From contig NZ_RCWC01000044.1 of the NCBI RefSeq assembly GCF_018448935.1, forward strand, positions 1 to 42,364: a stretch of DNA of 42,364 nucleotides, given 5' to 3'. The notes under the pieces are model-generated. The model saw nothing but the letters and a program-made list of their open reading frames with translations. It did not search any database and was not told the origin of the DNA. The translations under genes and the position numbers were made by a program. This document shows, one piece after another, positions 31,453 through 40,012 of this stretch. The stretch comes from Photorhabdus noenieputensis (GTDB lineage: Bacteria > Pseudomonadota > Gammaproteobacteria > Enterobacterales > Enterobacteriaceae). Position 1 is the first letter of the stretch; each line of letters starts with the position of its first letter.

Positions 31453-32047
31453 ATTGCTTTGTGATCAATTTCTCATGTTTATTAATTTTTTAGTGAACAA
31501 ATAGAAAAATTTCCTTATGTTAAATCATGTTTAGCTAAGCATTAATTTTTTAATTATAACTTGTTAGGGAAAGATAAGAAAAAATTCTTATTTTACTCAA
31601 TATTATATTTCTTTCTATGATAAAAACTATGGTGATTTATGGGCATGTTGACAGAAGTTAATAAGTATTTTCAGATTGATAAAGGAAAAATATAAATAAC
31701 ACTTCAAAATAATAGATCATCTGGTGGGAATTAAGTCCAATTTTTTAGATATGAACATCCAAGATTAAAGGAAATATAAGTAATATATATTTTGATGAGG
31801 GAGGTTATTATGCGAATGCAAGTTAAAAACTCATTTAAATGAATGGGTTTCATAAAGTAGTTGTTGTAAATATAATATTTTATCGTTTTTTATTTTCTGA
31901 TATTTTATTATTTAGGCTCTTCTATTAATGCATTCGATAAAGATTTGCTTGAGGAAATCTGAGACAATGTTTTTTGTAACTTGGTAGAAATACTATACCT
32001 TGGCAATGAGTGGTAATGACTAACTGATAAAGACAGAGAAACAGATT

Positions 32048-33010
32048 GTGGCAAAGAAAAAAAAACGGCCTCACCATGATTCGTTATTTAAGCATTTTTT
32101 AACGCAGCCTGAAACGGCCAGAGAGTTTCTATCCCTTTATCTGCCCGAAGAAATCCAGTTGTTGTGTGATTTAGCCACATTGAAATTGGAGTCCGGCAGT
32201 TTTGTGGACCGGAATTTACGTCAACTGCACAGTGATGTGCTGTACTCGGTTGAAACGGCCCGGGGGCAGGGCTATATCTATTGTCTGATTGAACATCAAT
32301 CCACCCCTGACCCGTTAATGGCCTGGCGGTTGATGTATTATGCCATGTTAGCTATGGCGGCTCACCTGAAAAAAGGCCATACTGAACTCCCTTTGGTGGC
32401 ACCTCTGCTGTTTTATCATGGTGAGGTTCGACCATATCCTTACTCAAACCGGTGGCTGGATTGTTTTACGCTCCCCGAACAGGCGGCTCGCTTATACCGT
32501 CAGGCATTTCCGTTGGTGGACGTCAGTGTGCTCAGCGATGAAGAGATCCTGACGCATAAAGGGGTTGCCCTGATGGAGTTGGTGCAAAAACACATCCGCT
32601 GCCGGGATATGCAGGAATGGCTCCTCCAATTGGTGGAACTCTTGAATGCAGGGTATAATACAACCGAGCAGCGCAATGTGGTGTTACGCTATATTTTACT
32701 GAATGGACATACGCTGGATCTCTCACAATTTGTCCATCAACTGATTGAACAATCTCCGGAGCATGAAACGATGTTGATGACTATTGCAGAACAGCTTGAA
32801 CAAAAAGGGCTTGAGCGGGGTATCAAGCAAGGTAGAGAGGAAGGTAGAGAAGAAGGTAAAATGGAAGGTAGAGAGGAAGGTAGAGAGGAAGGTAGAGAGG
32901 AAGGTAAAGTGGAAACGGCTCGTGCCTTATTACGGCATGGCGTGAGTTTGGACATTATTGTCACCAGTACCGGACTGAGCCGGGATAAAATTGAAGCGTT
33001 AAAGCATTAA
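32048..33010 (+). CDS. Rpn-family PD-(D/E)xK nuclease / putative transposase
   Basis: 320 residues of the Rpn (recombination-promoting nuclease, Transposase_31) family, starting with GTG. The N-terminal nuclease begins HDSLFKHFL and carries HSDVLYSV (D63) and CLIEHQST (E82, Q84), a PD-(D/E)xQ-type site. Then come the family blocks AWRLMYYAMLAMAAHLK and LVAPLLFYHGEVRPYPYS. Residues 262-289 are seven GREE/GKME-type tetrapeptides from a 12-bp DNA repeat, followed by a small C-terminal helical domain. Family members cut DNA, raise recombination and, in published work, act as phage-defence toxins. A good terminator follows. It interrupts the thiC-nudC neighbourhood and is flanked by duplicated DNA, suggesting acquisition. 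Confidence 0.9.
   Translation: MAKKKKRPHHDSLFKHFLTQPETAREFLSLYLPEEIQLLCDLATLKLESGSFVDRNLRQLHSDVLYSVETARGQGYIYCLIEHQSTPDPLMAWRLMYYAMLAMAAHLKKGHTELPLVAPLLFYHGEVRPYPYSNRWLDCFTLPEQAARLYRQAFPLVDVSVLSDEEILTHKGVALMELVQKHIRCRDMQEWLLQLVELLNAGYNTTEQRNVVLRYILLNGHTLDLSQFVHQLIEQSPEHETMLMTIAEQLEQKGLERGIKQGREEGREEGKMEGREEGREEGREEGKVETARALLRHGVSLDIIVTSTGLSRDKIEALKH
32771..33010 (+). CDS. Possible internal start: RpnS-like short product (intragenic antitoxin candidate)
   Basis: Inside the Rpn gene, GGAG (32758-32761) stands 9 bp before the in-frame ATG at 32771. That start would give 79 residues (MLMTIAEQLEQKGLERG..., repeat, then the C-terminal helical domain) without the nuclease. Rpn genes are known to encode a short C-terminal form that inhibits the full-length toxin. 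The start is inferred from that precedent plus the ribosome site. Confidence 0.4.
   Translation: MLMTIAEQLEQKGLERGIKQGREEGREEGKMEGREEGREEGREEGKVETARALLRHGVSLDIIVTSTGLSRDKIEALKH
32831..32914 (+). repeat. 12-bp in-frame tandem repeat within the Rpn-family gene
   Basis: Seven 12-bp units of the type ggtagagaggaa; two are altered to ggtaaaatggaa and ggtaaagtggaa, and one is ggtagagaagaa. They encode GREE, GREE, GKME, GREE, GREE, GREE, GKVE. The period keeps the frame whatever the copy number, so length may vary between strains. Confidence 0.9.
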
Positions 33011-33035
33011 ATTCATCTTCTCTTCTTTTACAGCA

Positions 33036-33065
33036 AAATGCCGATATTCAAGATCGGCATTTTTG
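33036..33065 (+). terminator. Terminator of the Rpn-family gene
   Basis: Perfect stem atgccgat / atcggcat with a 7-nt loop followed by TTTTTG, 27 bp past the stop. Confidence 0.85.
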
Positions 33066-33210
33066 TTCTTATTTATAGGGAGTGAAATGACACCTTAAGA
33101 GCATGGGGAACACGATTAGGTGGGTGGTTTGCGGAAACAAAATGACTTATTCTGTTTCGTCAAGACCTCAATTTTATTGCAATATTCTTCCCCGGCAATT
33201 GGGTTGCTTG

Positions 33211-33229
33211 TTGAAAGATGACGGGTGTA
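33211..33229. repeat. Truncated ERIC end
   Basis: ttgaaagatgacgggtgta is the terminal 19 bp of an ERIC element with one change. The rest of the element is missing. It lies at the edge of the duplicated HAD-gene flank, so an ERIC may have been broken when the Rpn segment was placed here. Confidence 0.6.
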
Positions 33230-33273
33230 GATGGGATTATGGAAACCATAAACCCATTACTGATTGAAAATAT

Positions 33274-33936
33274 TTACAGTGACCAGATTAATTGTTTCCA
33301 GCCATGTTGTTGTGCTTCGGCTTTTAAACGGGCATCGGCATTGACCGTAATTACTTCATCGGCAAACTGACACATTGGGAGATCATTAATTGAATCGCTG
33401 TAAAAGCGGATAATATCAGGATAACTATTTTGCTGTTCCAGCCACTGTTTTATCCGTTTTACTTTACCTTCACGGAAAGTCGCAATACCGTCTATTTGGC
33501 CGGTATAACAGCCATTTTCCATTACCATATCAATGCCCAGTGCCGTGTGAATATTCAATTCGGTAGCAATCTTTTTTACAATAAAAGAGACAGTAGCTGA
33601 GATAATAATGATTGGAATTTGTTGCTGTTGATACTCTGTAATTAGGGCCTTGGCTTGTGGGTAAAATCGCGGTTTAATTTTTTCGTTAACAAATTCAGTC
33701 AGCCAAAGATCAACTTGCTCTTGTGGAACTTGATGCAGTGTTTGCAGACTAAATGCCAGATAACCACTCATATCCAATGAACCTGCGCTGTAATCAGCCG
33801 TCATTTTTTTATCTGCTTCGATAAAACTTGGATCAGTAATGATGCCTTTTTCCCATAAAAACTCTGTCCATATAGCGCTGGAATCACCGGAAATTAAGGT
33901 GTCATCCAGATCAAACACGGCAAGTAATTGAGACAT
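33274..33936 (-). CDS. HAD-IB family phosphatase (SerB/CicA-like)
   Basis: 220 residues. Motif I is LAVFDLDDTLISGDSS, motif II IIISATVSFIV, motif III includes REGKVKRIKQW, and motif IV is FYSDSINDLPM. The helical cap follows motif I, as in the HAD-IB group (phosphoserine phosphatase and CicA-like proteins). Substrates of close relatives are usually small phosphomonoesters; which one is not readable here. Its 3' end was copied to 31401-31452 on the other side of the Rpn gene. In E. coli rsd occupies the thiC-nudC interval, so the gene is non-syntenic with that reference. Confidence 0.88.
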   Translation of the reverse strand: MSQLLAVFDLDDTLISGDSSAIWTEFLWEKGIITDPSFIEADKKMTADYSAGSLDMSGYLAFSLQTLHQVPQEQVDLWLTEFVNEKIKPRFYPQAKALITEYQQQQIPIIIISATVSFIVKKIATELNIHTALGIDMVMENGCYTGQIDGIATFREGKVKRIKQWLEQQNSYPDIIRFYSDSINDLPMCQFADEVITVNADARLKAEAQQHGWKQLIWSL

Positions 33937-34076
33937 AGCGTTGTGTTCCTCAGCCCAAAGTATATTAATAGTTGAGAATAATGCCTATTACCGTCAAAGT
34001 GGGCAATACGATTTTGGCGATAGTAATTTTGACAATAGTAATAAAGCACGCTTTTTTGATTAAAAAGCGTATGATT

Positions 34077-34203
34077 TATACCCTATAGATTTCAAGATGG
34101 ATCGCGACGGCAAGGGAGGGAATCCCCGGGAGCATAGAGAACTATGTGGCCGGGGTGAGCGAGTGCAGCCAACAAAGAGGCAACTTGAAAGATGACGGGT
34201 ATA
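34077..34203. repeat. ERIC element 4 (127 bp) upstream of nudC
   Basis: 127 bp from tataccc to gggtata with core gaatccccgggagcatag and ctatgtggccggggtgagcg; same orientation as ERIC 1 and 2. It ends 27 bp before the nudC start, so it either carries or lies in the nudC promoter/leader. Confidence 0.93.
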
Positions 34204-34230
34204 TACAGATATTAAAATTAAGATGTCATA

Positions 34231-35007
34231 GTGATGATGATGCAACAACAAATTACAGGTACAGAACGTGGCTGGTGGGTTATCAGCGATGAAAATCGTA
34301 TTTGGCTCCCTAAAGGCGAATTACCTTTTGGAATGGCAACTCAATGGTCACTGCAAGAAAAAATAGCCTTGCCTATCGGTGAGTGGCAAGGTGAGAAAGT
34401 TTGGCTTATTCGTCAGAAAATGGCTGCAAATATGGTTTCCTTACGGCAAATTGTTGCAAGTGATCGTGGCTTGTTTCAATTAGCTGGCCGGGGAGTGCAA
34501 TTGGCGGAGTTTTATCGCTCTCACCAATATTGTGGTTATTGCGGCAATGAAATGCACCATAGTGTTGATGAATGGGCTTGTCTGTGTCATCACTGCCAAG
34601 AACGTTATTATCCGCAGATAGCACCTTGCATTATTGTCGGTATTCGTCGGGATGATCATATTTTGCTGGCTCAACATCAGCATCATCGTGGAGGTGTGTA
34701 CACAGTATTGGCGGGATTTGTTGAAGTTGGTGAAACACTTGAGGAAGCTGTCGTCCGCGAAGTGATGGAAGAGAGTAATATTAAAATTCGCAATTTACGT
34801 TATGTGGCTTCTCAACCGTGGCCTTTCCCTCATTCATTGATGATGGCATTTCTGGCTGATTATGACAGTGGGGAGATCCGTCATGATCCGAAAGAGCTGA
34901 TTAGTGCGGATTGGTATCACTATGAGCAATTGCCATTGATTCCACTACACAATACTATTGCTCGTCGGTTGATTGAAGATACGATTGTTCTGTGCCGAAA
35001 TGCGTAA
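34231..35007 (+). CDS. nudC: NAD(H) pyrophosphatase / NAD-cap RNA decapping enzyme
   Basis: 258 residues, a Nudix hydrolase splitting NAD(H) into NMN(H) and AMP and removing NAD caps from RNA. The zinc site is C101-C104 (CGYC) and C119-C122 (CHHC). The Nudix box is residues 162-184 ([20 protein letters not shown]) with intact catalytic Glu, but the usual Gly near its end is Asn183. The NudC-specific SQPWPFPHS motif (194-202) is present. Four ATGs run together at the start; the true one is uncertain by up to three residues and only a weak taaga site precedes. hemE follows, as in E. coli. Confidence 0.96.
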   Translation: MMMMQQQITGTERGWWVISDENRIWLPKGELPFGMATQWSLQEKIALPIGEWQGEKVWLIRQKMAANMVSLRQIVASDRGLFQLAGRGVQLAEFYRSHQYCGYCGNEMHHSVDEWACLCHHCQERYYPQIAPCIIVGIRRDDHILLAQHQHHRGGVYTVLAGFVEVGETLEEAVVREVMEESNIKIRNLRYVASQPWPFPHSLMMAFLADYDSGEIRHDPKELISADWYHYEQLPLIPLHNTIARRLIEDTIVLCRNA

Positions 35008-35115
35008 TGTACAGTTTGTCGCAATTCAACGGGAGAGAGCTACCTATCATGTTACAATGGCACCTAATCATTATAGTCAGATTATATTGCGGCCAATAAA
35101 TAGATGGAGCCTGTC

Positions 35116-36180
35116 ATGAATGAGCTGAAAAACGACCGTTATTTGCGAGCTTTATTACGCCAACCCGTTGATGTTACGCCTGTTTGGATGATGCGCCAGG
35201 CTGGCCGCTATTTACCTGAGTATCAAGCTACTCGTGCTGAAGCTGGTGATTTTATTTCTTTGTGTAAAAACACTGAACTCGCTTGTGAAGTCACTTTACA
35301 ACCTTTGCGGCGTTACCCACTGGATGCGGCAATTCTCTTCTCTGATATTCTCACCATTCCTGATGCTATGGGACTGGGACTTTATTTTGAAGCAGGTGAA
35401 GGCCCGCGTTTTAAATCTCCTGTTTCCAGCCGTGCTGATGTGGAAGAATTACCGGTGCCTGATCCAGAAATGGAGCTGGGTTATGTAATGGATGCAGTAC
35501 GTGCGATTCGTAAGGCTCTGGCGGGGCAGGTTCCTTTGATTGGCTTTTCCGGTAGTCCGTGGACACTGGCGACTTATATGGTGGAAGGTGGCAGCAGCAA
35601 GGCATTCACTAAAATCAAAAAAATGATGTATGTTGAACCTGCCGTAATGCATTTGTTGCTGGATAAGCTGGCAGACAGCGTTATTCTGTATCTTAATGCT
35701 CAAATTAAAGCAGGCGCTCAATCTGTGATGATTTTCGACACTTGGGGGGGCGTCCTGACAGGGCGGGATTATCGGGAATTTTCCCTGCGTTATATGCACA
35801 AAATTGTTGATGGTCTGATCCGTGAAAATGAAGGTTGTCGTGTGCCGGTGACGCTGTTTACTAAAGGTGGTGGACAATGGCTGGAAGCAATGGCTGAAAC
35901 CGGTTGTGATGCGCTTGGTCTGGATTGGACGACAGATATTGCCGATGCCCGCCGTCGGGTGGGGAGTAAAGTGGCTTTGCAGGGTAACATGGACCCATCC
36001 ATGTTATATGCTTCTCCTGAGCGGATTGAACAGGAAGTTTCGACAATTTTGCAAGGTTTTGGCGCGGGTGCTGGTCATGTCTTTAACCTTGGTCATGGTA
36101 TCCATCAGGATGTACTGCCGGAACACGCGGGTGTATTTGTTGAGGCGGTACATAAACTTTCAGTTAAATATCATCAGTAA
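35116..36180 (+). CDS. hemE: Uroporphyrinogen decarboxylase
   Basis: 354 residues from [20 protein letters not shown] (E. coli [10 protein letters not shown]...). An ATG four codons upstream overlaps the ribosome site gatggag and is rejected. HemE removes four carboxyl groups from uroporphyrinogen III to give coproporphyrinogen III. Substrate-binding residues are in [15 protein letters not shown] and [36 protein letters not shown] and [10 protein letters not shown] are further signatures. Probably transcribed with nfi (4-bp gap) and yjaG. Confidence 0.98.
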   Translation: MNELKNDRYLRALLRQPVDVTPVWMMRQAGRYLPEYQATRAEAGDFISLCKNTELACEVTLQPLRRYPLDAAILFSDILTIPDAMGLGLYFEAGEGPRFKSPVSSRADVEELPVPDPEMELGYVMDAVRAIRKALAGQVPLIGFSGSPWTLATYMVEGGSSKAFTKIKKMMYVEPAVMHLLLDKLADSVILYLNAQIKAGAQSVMIFDTWGGVLTGRDYREFSLRYMHKIVDGLIRENEGCRVPVTLFTKGGGQWLEAMAETGCDALGLDWTTDIADARRRVGSKVALQGNMDPSMLYASPERIEQEVSTILQGFGAGAGHVFNLGHGIHQDVLPEHAGVFVEAVHKLSVKYHQ

Positions 36181-36184
36181 GAAT

Positions 36185-36853
36185 ATGATTAATACGAAAG
36201 CGTTACGTCAGGAACAAGTAGAAAAGGCTCAACAGGTTATCCGTTATGATGATTTTTCCCTGCCTAAATTGATTGCTGGTGCTGATGTGGGCTTCGAACA
36301 GCAGGGTGCGGTTACCCGCGCAGCAATAGCGGTTCTCTCTTATCCTGCCCTTGAGCTGGTGGAATATCAGATAGCTCGAATTGAAACTATGTTGCCTTAT
36401 ATTCCCGGTTTACTCTCTTTCCGTGAATACCCTGCATTAATGGCTGCTTGGCAGTTGTTGAAACATAAACCTGATCTGGTGATGGTGGACGGTCATGGCA
36501 TCGCTCATCCACGTCGTTTAGGTGTTGCCAGCCATTTTGGTTTATTAGCTAATGTACCCACGATTGGTGTGGCAAAGCGTCGTTTATGTGGTGAAAGTGA
36601 ACCATTGGGAGAACAGCCCGGAAGTTGTCAACCTTTGATTGATAAAGAGGAACAGATTGGTTGGGTATGGCGAAGTAAAAAACGTTGCAATCCACTGTAT
36701 ATTTCAACAGGTCACCGCATCAGCCTGGAGAGTGCATTGTTATGGGTGGAACGTTGTATGAAAGGCTATCGTCTGCCTGAAACAACCCGTTGGGCGGATG
36801 GCGCAGCCTCAAATAGGCCGTTTTTTGAACAAATGATACAGAAAAATCCTTAA
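36185..36853 (+). CDS. nfi: Endonuclease V (deoxyinosine 3' endonuclease)
   Basis: 222 residues from the ATG 4 bp after hemE; the frame is open far upstream inside hemE, but E. coli Nfi begins at the equivalent place. It nicks DNA next to deoxyinosine and other deaminated bases. Active-site acidic residues are D34 (AGADVGF), E81 (SFREYPAL) and D102 (VDGHG). The wedge motif PYIPG (71-75) and [13 protein letters not shown] are present. Confidence 0.97.
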   Translation: MINTKALRQEQVEKAQQVIRYDDFSLPKLIAGADVGFEQQGAVTRAAIAVLSYPALELVEYQIARIETMLPYIPGLLSFREYPALMAAWQLLKHKPDLVMVDGHGIAHPRRLGVASHFGLLANVPTIGVAKRRLCGESEPLGEQPGSCQPLIDKEEQIGWVWRSKKRCNPLYISTGHRISLESALLWVERCMKGYRLPETTRWADGAASNRPFFEQMIQKNP

Positions 36854-36929
36854 ATTCGGTGTAAGCGTGTGGATATTCTTGAATTTCAGGTAAACTGCGA
36901 AGCAAATTGTGCATAATGAGTAAAAGCTA

Positions 36930-37520
36930 ATGTTACGAAACCCGATACATTTACGGCTGGAAAAACTTGAAAGCTGGCAGCATCTGACCTTTATGGCAAG
37001 TCTGTGCGAACGGATGTATCCAAATTACCAGATGTTCTGTTGCCAGACCGCGTTTGCAGAACCAGCTCTTTACCGCCGTATTCTGGATTTGGTGTGGGAA
37101 ATATTAGTTGTAAAAGATGCCAAAGTGAATTTTGATAATCAGCTAGAAAAGTTGGAACAAATTATTCCCTCAGCGGATGATTACGATATTTACGGTGTGT
37201 ACCCGGCAATTGATGCATGTATTGCATTAGGGGAAACTATTCATACTCGTCTGAGTGGTGAAACATTGGAGCATGCAATTGCAGTGAGTGAGATTTCAAT
37301 TCGCACCGTTGCTATGCTTGAAATGACCCAAGCCGGGAAAGAAATGACCGATGAAGAACTAAAAATGTTACCTGCTATTGAACAAGAGTGGGATATCCAA
37401 TGGGAAATTTATCGCTTATTGGTTAGCTGCGAAGAGCGGGATATTGAGTTGATTAAAGGATTGAAAGCTGACCTCCGGGAGTCAGGAACGAGCAACATTG
37501 GCATAAATTTAACGCAGTAA
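36930..37520 (+). CDS. yjaG: YjaG family protein (DUF416)
   Basis: 196 residues, same length as E. coli YjaG, and found at the same place between nfi and hupA. Recognisable blocks are LTFMASLCERMYPNYQMFC, DDYDIYGVYPAIDACIALGE and IEQEWDIQWEIYRLL. All-helical, soluble, no signal peptide. Molecular function is unknown in the family. Likely the end of the nudC/hemE-nfi-yjaG stretch, with a 76-bp gap from nfi. Confidence 0.95.
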   Translation: MLRNPIHLRLEKLESWQHLTFMASLCERMYPNYQMFCCQTAFAEPALYRRILDLVWEILVVKDAKVNFDNQLEKLEQIIPSADDYDIYGVYPAIDACIALGETIHTRLSGETLEHAIAVSEISIRTVAMLEMTQAGKEMTDEELKMLPAIEQEWDIQWEIYRLLVSCEERDIELIKGLKADLRESGTSNIGINLTQ

Positions 37521-37706
37521 AGTGAAAAAACGTGATTTAATGCTTTAAATGCCATGTTCAAAGGCTTCACTTTTGCCCCCACTCTGTTCTACATTTGGGG
37601 GGTGAAAAGAAGTGGCTATCGGTGCGTGTATGCAGGGGTGCTGTCATTCGGCATATCCGTCGCACTCGATGCTTTGCAAACGATAAACACACTGTAAGGA
37701 TAATCT

Positions 37707-37979
37707 ATGAATAAGACTGAATTAGTTGATGCAATCGCAGAAAGCACAGACCTGACTAAAGCTCAGGCAAAAGCTGCTCTGGAATCAACTTTGAATGCAA
37801 TCACCGAATCCCTGAAAGCGGGTGATTCAGTACAACTGGTAGGTTTTGGTACTTTCAAAGTTAACCACCGCGCAGAACGTACTGGTCGTAACCCGCAAAC
37901 CGGTAAAGAAATTACCATCGCGGCTGCAAACGTACCTGCTTTCTCTGCTGGTAAGGCTCTGAAAGACGCAGTTAAATAA
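37707..37979 (+). CDS. hupA: DNA-binding protein HU-alpha
   Basis: 90 residues, a standard-length HU subunit: [18 protein letters not shown], dimer helices, then the DNA-binding arm [20 protein letters not shown] and the closing [10 protein letters not shown]. It bends and compacts DNA as homodimer or with HupB. A taagga site precedes the ATG. The codon pattern is that of a highly expressed gene (CTG Leu, CGT Arg, GGT Gly). Its own terminator follows at 38005. Confidence 0.98.
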   Translation: MNKTELVDAIAESTDLTKAQAKAALESTLNAITESLKAGDSVQLVGFGTFKVNHRAERTGRNPQTGKEITIAAANVPAFSAGKALKDAVK

Positions 37980-38004
37980 TTTCATTGCAAAAAAGAAAAA
38001 ATAG

Positions 38005-38032
38005 AAGGGGTATTATTTATCCCCTTTTGTTG
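38005..38032 (+). terminator. Terminator of hupA
   Basis: Stem aagggg / cccctt with a 10-nt loop, then ttgttgg, 25 bp after the hupA stop. It lies inside the longest possible yjaH frame, an argument for a later yjaH start. Confidence 0.6.
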
Positions 38033-38689
38033 GTTCGTCAGGGGCTGATGACACTAGGATTCGTCTTCGCGCTCAGCGCCTGTACCAATCAACCTAAAGA
38101 ACCTTCTTTCAGCGCAAGTGGATTCATTGCCGATGATGGCGTTGTCCGCTTGTGGCGTCTCAATGATCAGGATAGTAAACCTCGGGTGCTGATGAGTGTT
38201 TACAGCCCCTACCGTAATGACAATACCGTCGTGACTTTTTATGAATATAAGCAGGGCGATTTGCGCCAAATTCGTCGTGAAATTTTGAGTGATAAAAATC
38301 CACTGTCTGAACAACTTCGTTTGGATAAATCCGGTGAGGTGATTTTTATGCAAAAACAGTCGAAAACGCGGCGTGAGTTACTTTCCAGCGATGATATTGT
38401 TCGTATGCAGTTTGACGCTAAACGGACGCTTGAATTAAGTGATGCGTTGATCGTGGGAAATGTACGTTTGATGCAAGGGCACTGGAGTAACGGTAAAGTC
38501 ACTACCTGTGCGGGTGAAACGATTTCTGTTGAGTTTGAACCTTACGCGAGGACATGGCTTGAACAGCGCGAAAAAAACAGCTACGGCCAATTAACCATTG
38601 CCTGGTTGGAAGCGCCTGCTGGCCGCGAATTATTGTTGGTAGCCAATAATGACTTTTGTCGTTGGGAACCGACGAAGGACAGCCTCTGA
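38030..38689 (+). CDS. yjaH: YjaH family lipoprotein (DUF1481)
   Basis: About 219 residues from this TTG; the frame is open from TTG 37985 (234 residues). Starting at 38030 gives MVRQGLMTLGFVFALSAC, a proper lipoprotein signal with lipobox LSAC, and keeps most of the hupA hairpin outside the gene. An ATG at 38048 would leave the signal too short. The mature part (WRLNDQDSKPRVLMSVYSPY, YGQLTIAWLEAPAGRELLLV, FCRW) matches YjaH, found after hupA in E. coli. Predicted to be anchored in the envelope; function unknown. It converges on purD. Confidence 0.85.
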   Translation: MVRQGLMTLGFVFALSACTNQPKEPSFSASGFIADDGVVRLWRLNDQDSKPRVLMSVYSPYRNDNTVVTFYEYKQGDLRQIRREILSDKNPLSEQLRLDKSGEVIFMQKQSKTRRELLSSDDIVRMQFDAKRTLELSDALIVGNVRLMQGHWSNGKVTTCAGETISVEFEPYARTWLEQREKNSYGQLTIAWLEAPAGRELLLVANNDFCRWEPTKDSL

Positions 38690-38697
38690 CCTTCGTC
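38671..38697. terminator. Hairpin between convergent yjaH and purD
   Basis: Eight-bp perfect stem gacgaagg / ccttcgtc spanning the yjaH stop, 11 bp before the purD stop. No T-run; it may serve both strands. Confidence 0.45.
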
Positions 38698-38707
38698 AGT
38701 TGTATGA

Positions 38708-39991
38708 TTACTTCAATCGGTTAATTGCCCGATATCCGATGTCCTTACGGTAAAAACAACAATTCCATTCAATCTCTTCTGCTTGTTGGTAAGCATTTTT
38801 CTGTGCATCTATAATGGTTTCCCCCAATGCTGTAGCACACAGAACGCGTCCACCGGCGGTAACAACGTCATTGCCTTTCATTGCCGTACCTGCATGGAAA
38901 ACTTTGCTACTTGCATTTTCTTGTTGAGGCAAACCGTGAATAATATCTCCTTTGTGATAATCAGCAGGATACCCGCCAGCAGCAAGTACTACACCCAAAG
39001 CAGGGCGTTCATCCCAATGAGAAGTTTTACCCGCAAGTTCTCCTTTTGCGCCAGCTAGACAGAGTTCAACCAGATCAGAACGCATACGCATCATAATGGG
39101 TTGAGTTTCCGGGTCACCAAAGCGACAGTTAAATTCAATGACTTTTGGTTCGCCATTTTCGTTGATCATCAAACCGGCATAAAGAAAACCTGTATAGACA
39201 TGACCCTCAGCAGCCATACCATTTACGGTAGGGTAAATAATCTCTTCCATGATGCGCTGGTGGATTTCATCGGTAACGACTGGAGCGGGAGAGTAGGCTC
39301 CCATACCGCCGGTATTTGGACCTGTGTCACCGTCACCTATACGTTTATGATCCTGACTGGTTGCCATTGGAATAACATTCTTGCCATCGACCATAACGAT
39401 AAAACTAGCTTCTTCACCGGTTAAAAATTCTTCAATAACAATACGGTGGCCTGCATCACCAAACGCATTTCCTGCTAGCATATCTTTTATGGCGGATTGG
39501 GCTTCTTCCCGTGTCATCGCAACAATCACACCCTTACCCGCAGCCAGTCCGTCAGCTTTTATAACAATAGGGACGCCGACTTTATCCAGGTAGGCAAGAG
39601 CTGGTTCGATTTCTGTAAAATTTTGATAAGCCGCAGTTGGGATGTGATGGCGTGCCAGAAAATCTTTGGTAAATGCTTTTGAACCTTCTAATTGAGCGGC
39701 TGCCTGAGTTGGGCCAAAAATAGTTAACCCGGCTTTTTGGAATGCATCGACAATACCCATCACCAATGGTGCTTCAGGGCCAATGATAGTCAGCCCAATA
39801 TCATGGCTTTGCGCAAATACTAACAAACCGTTGATATCTGTCGCTGAGATGTCAATATTTTCGAGATTGCTTTCTAGAGCAGTTCCTGCATTTCCTGGCG
39901 CGACATAGACTTTATCAGCTAAAGGCGATTGAGCTGCTTTCCATGCCAGAGCATGTTCGCGTCCACCGCTACCAACAATTAAAATATTCAT
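38708..39991 (-). CDS. purD: Phosphoribosylamine-glycine ligase (GAR synthetase)
   Basis: 427 residues (E. coli 429). It joins glycine to phosphoribosylamine with ATP in the second step of purine synthesis. N-terminus MNILIVGSGGREHALAWKAA, ATP-grasp blocks PIVIKADGLAAGKGVIVA and EEFLTGEEASFIVMVDG, and the metal site VIEFNCRFGDPETQ are intact. It lies 21 bp behind purH in the purHD operon. Confidence 0.98.
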   Translation of the reverse strand: MNILIVGSGGREHALAWKAAQSPLADKVYVAPGNAGTALESNLENIDISATDINGLLVFAQSHDIGLTIIGPEAPLVMGIVDAFQKAGLTIFGPTQAAAQLEGSKAFTKDFLARHHIPTAAYQNFTEIEPALAYLDKVGVPIVIKADGLAAGKGVIVAMTREEAQSAIKDMLAGNAFGDAGHRIVIEEFLTGEEASFIVMVDGKNVIPMATSQDHKRIGDGDTGPNTGGMGAYSPAPVVTDEIHQRIMEEIIYPTVNGMAAEGHVYTGFLYAGLMINENGEPKVIEFNCRFGDPETQPIMMRMRSDLVELCLAGAKGELAGKTSHWDERPALGVVLAAGGYPADYHKGDIIHGLPQQENASSKVFHAGTAMKGNDVVTAGGRVLCATALGETIIDAQKNAYQQAEEIEWNCCFYRKDIGYRAINRLK

Positions 39992-40012
39992 CAGATTAAC
40001 TCCTGCTATTGA

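Noticed and set aside
32737-32964. Antisense frame rich in Leu-Pro-Ser-Ser
   Set aside because: Shadow of the 12-bp repeat of the Rpn gene on the other strand.
35867-36184. Long N-terminal extension of Nfi
   Set aside because: Lies inside hemE in another frame; the known Nfi start is at 36185.
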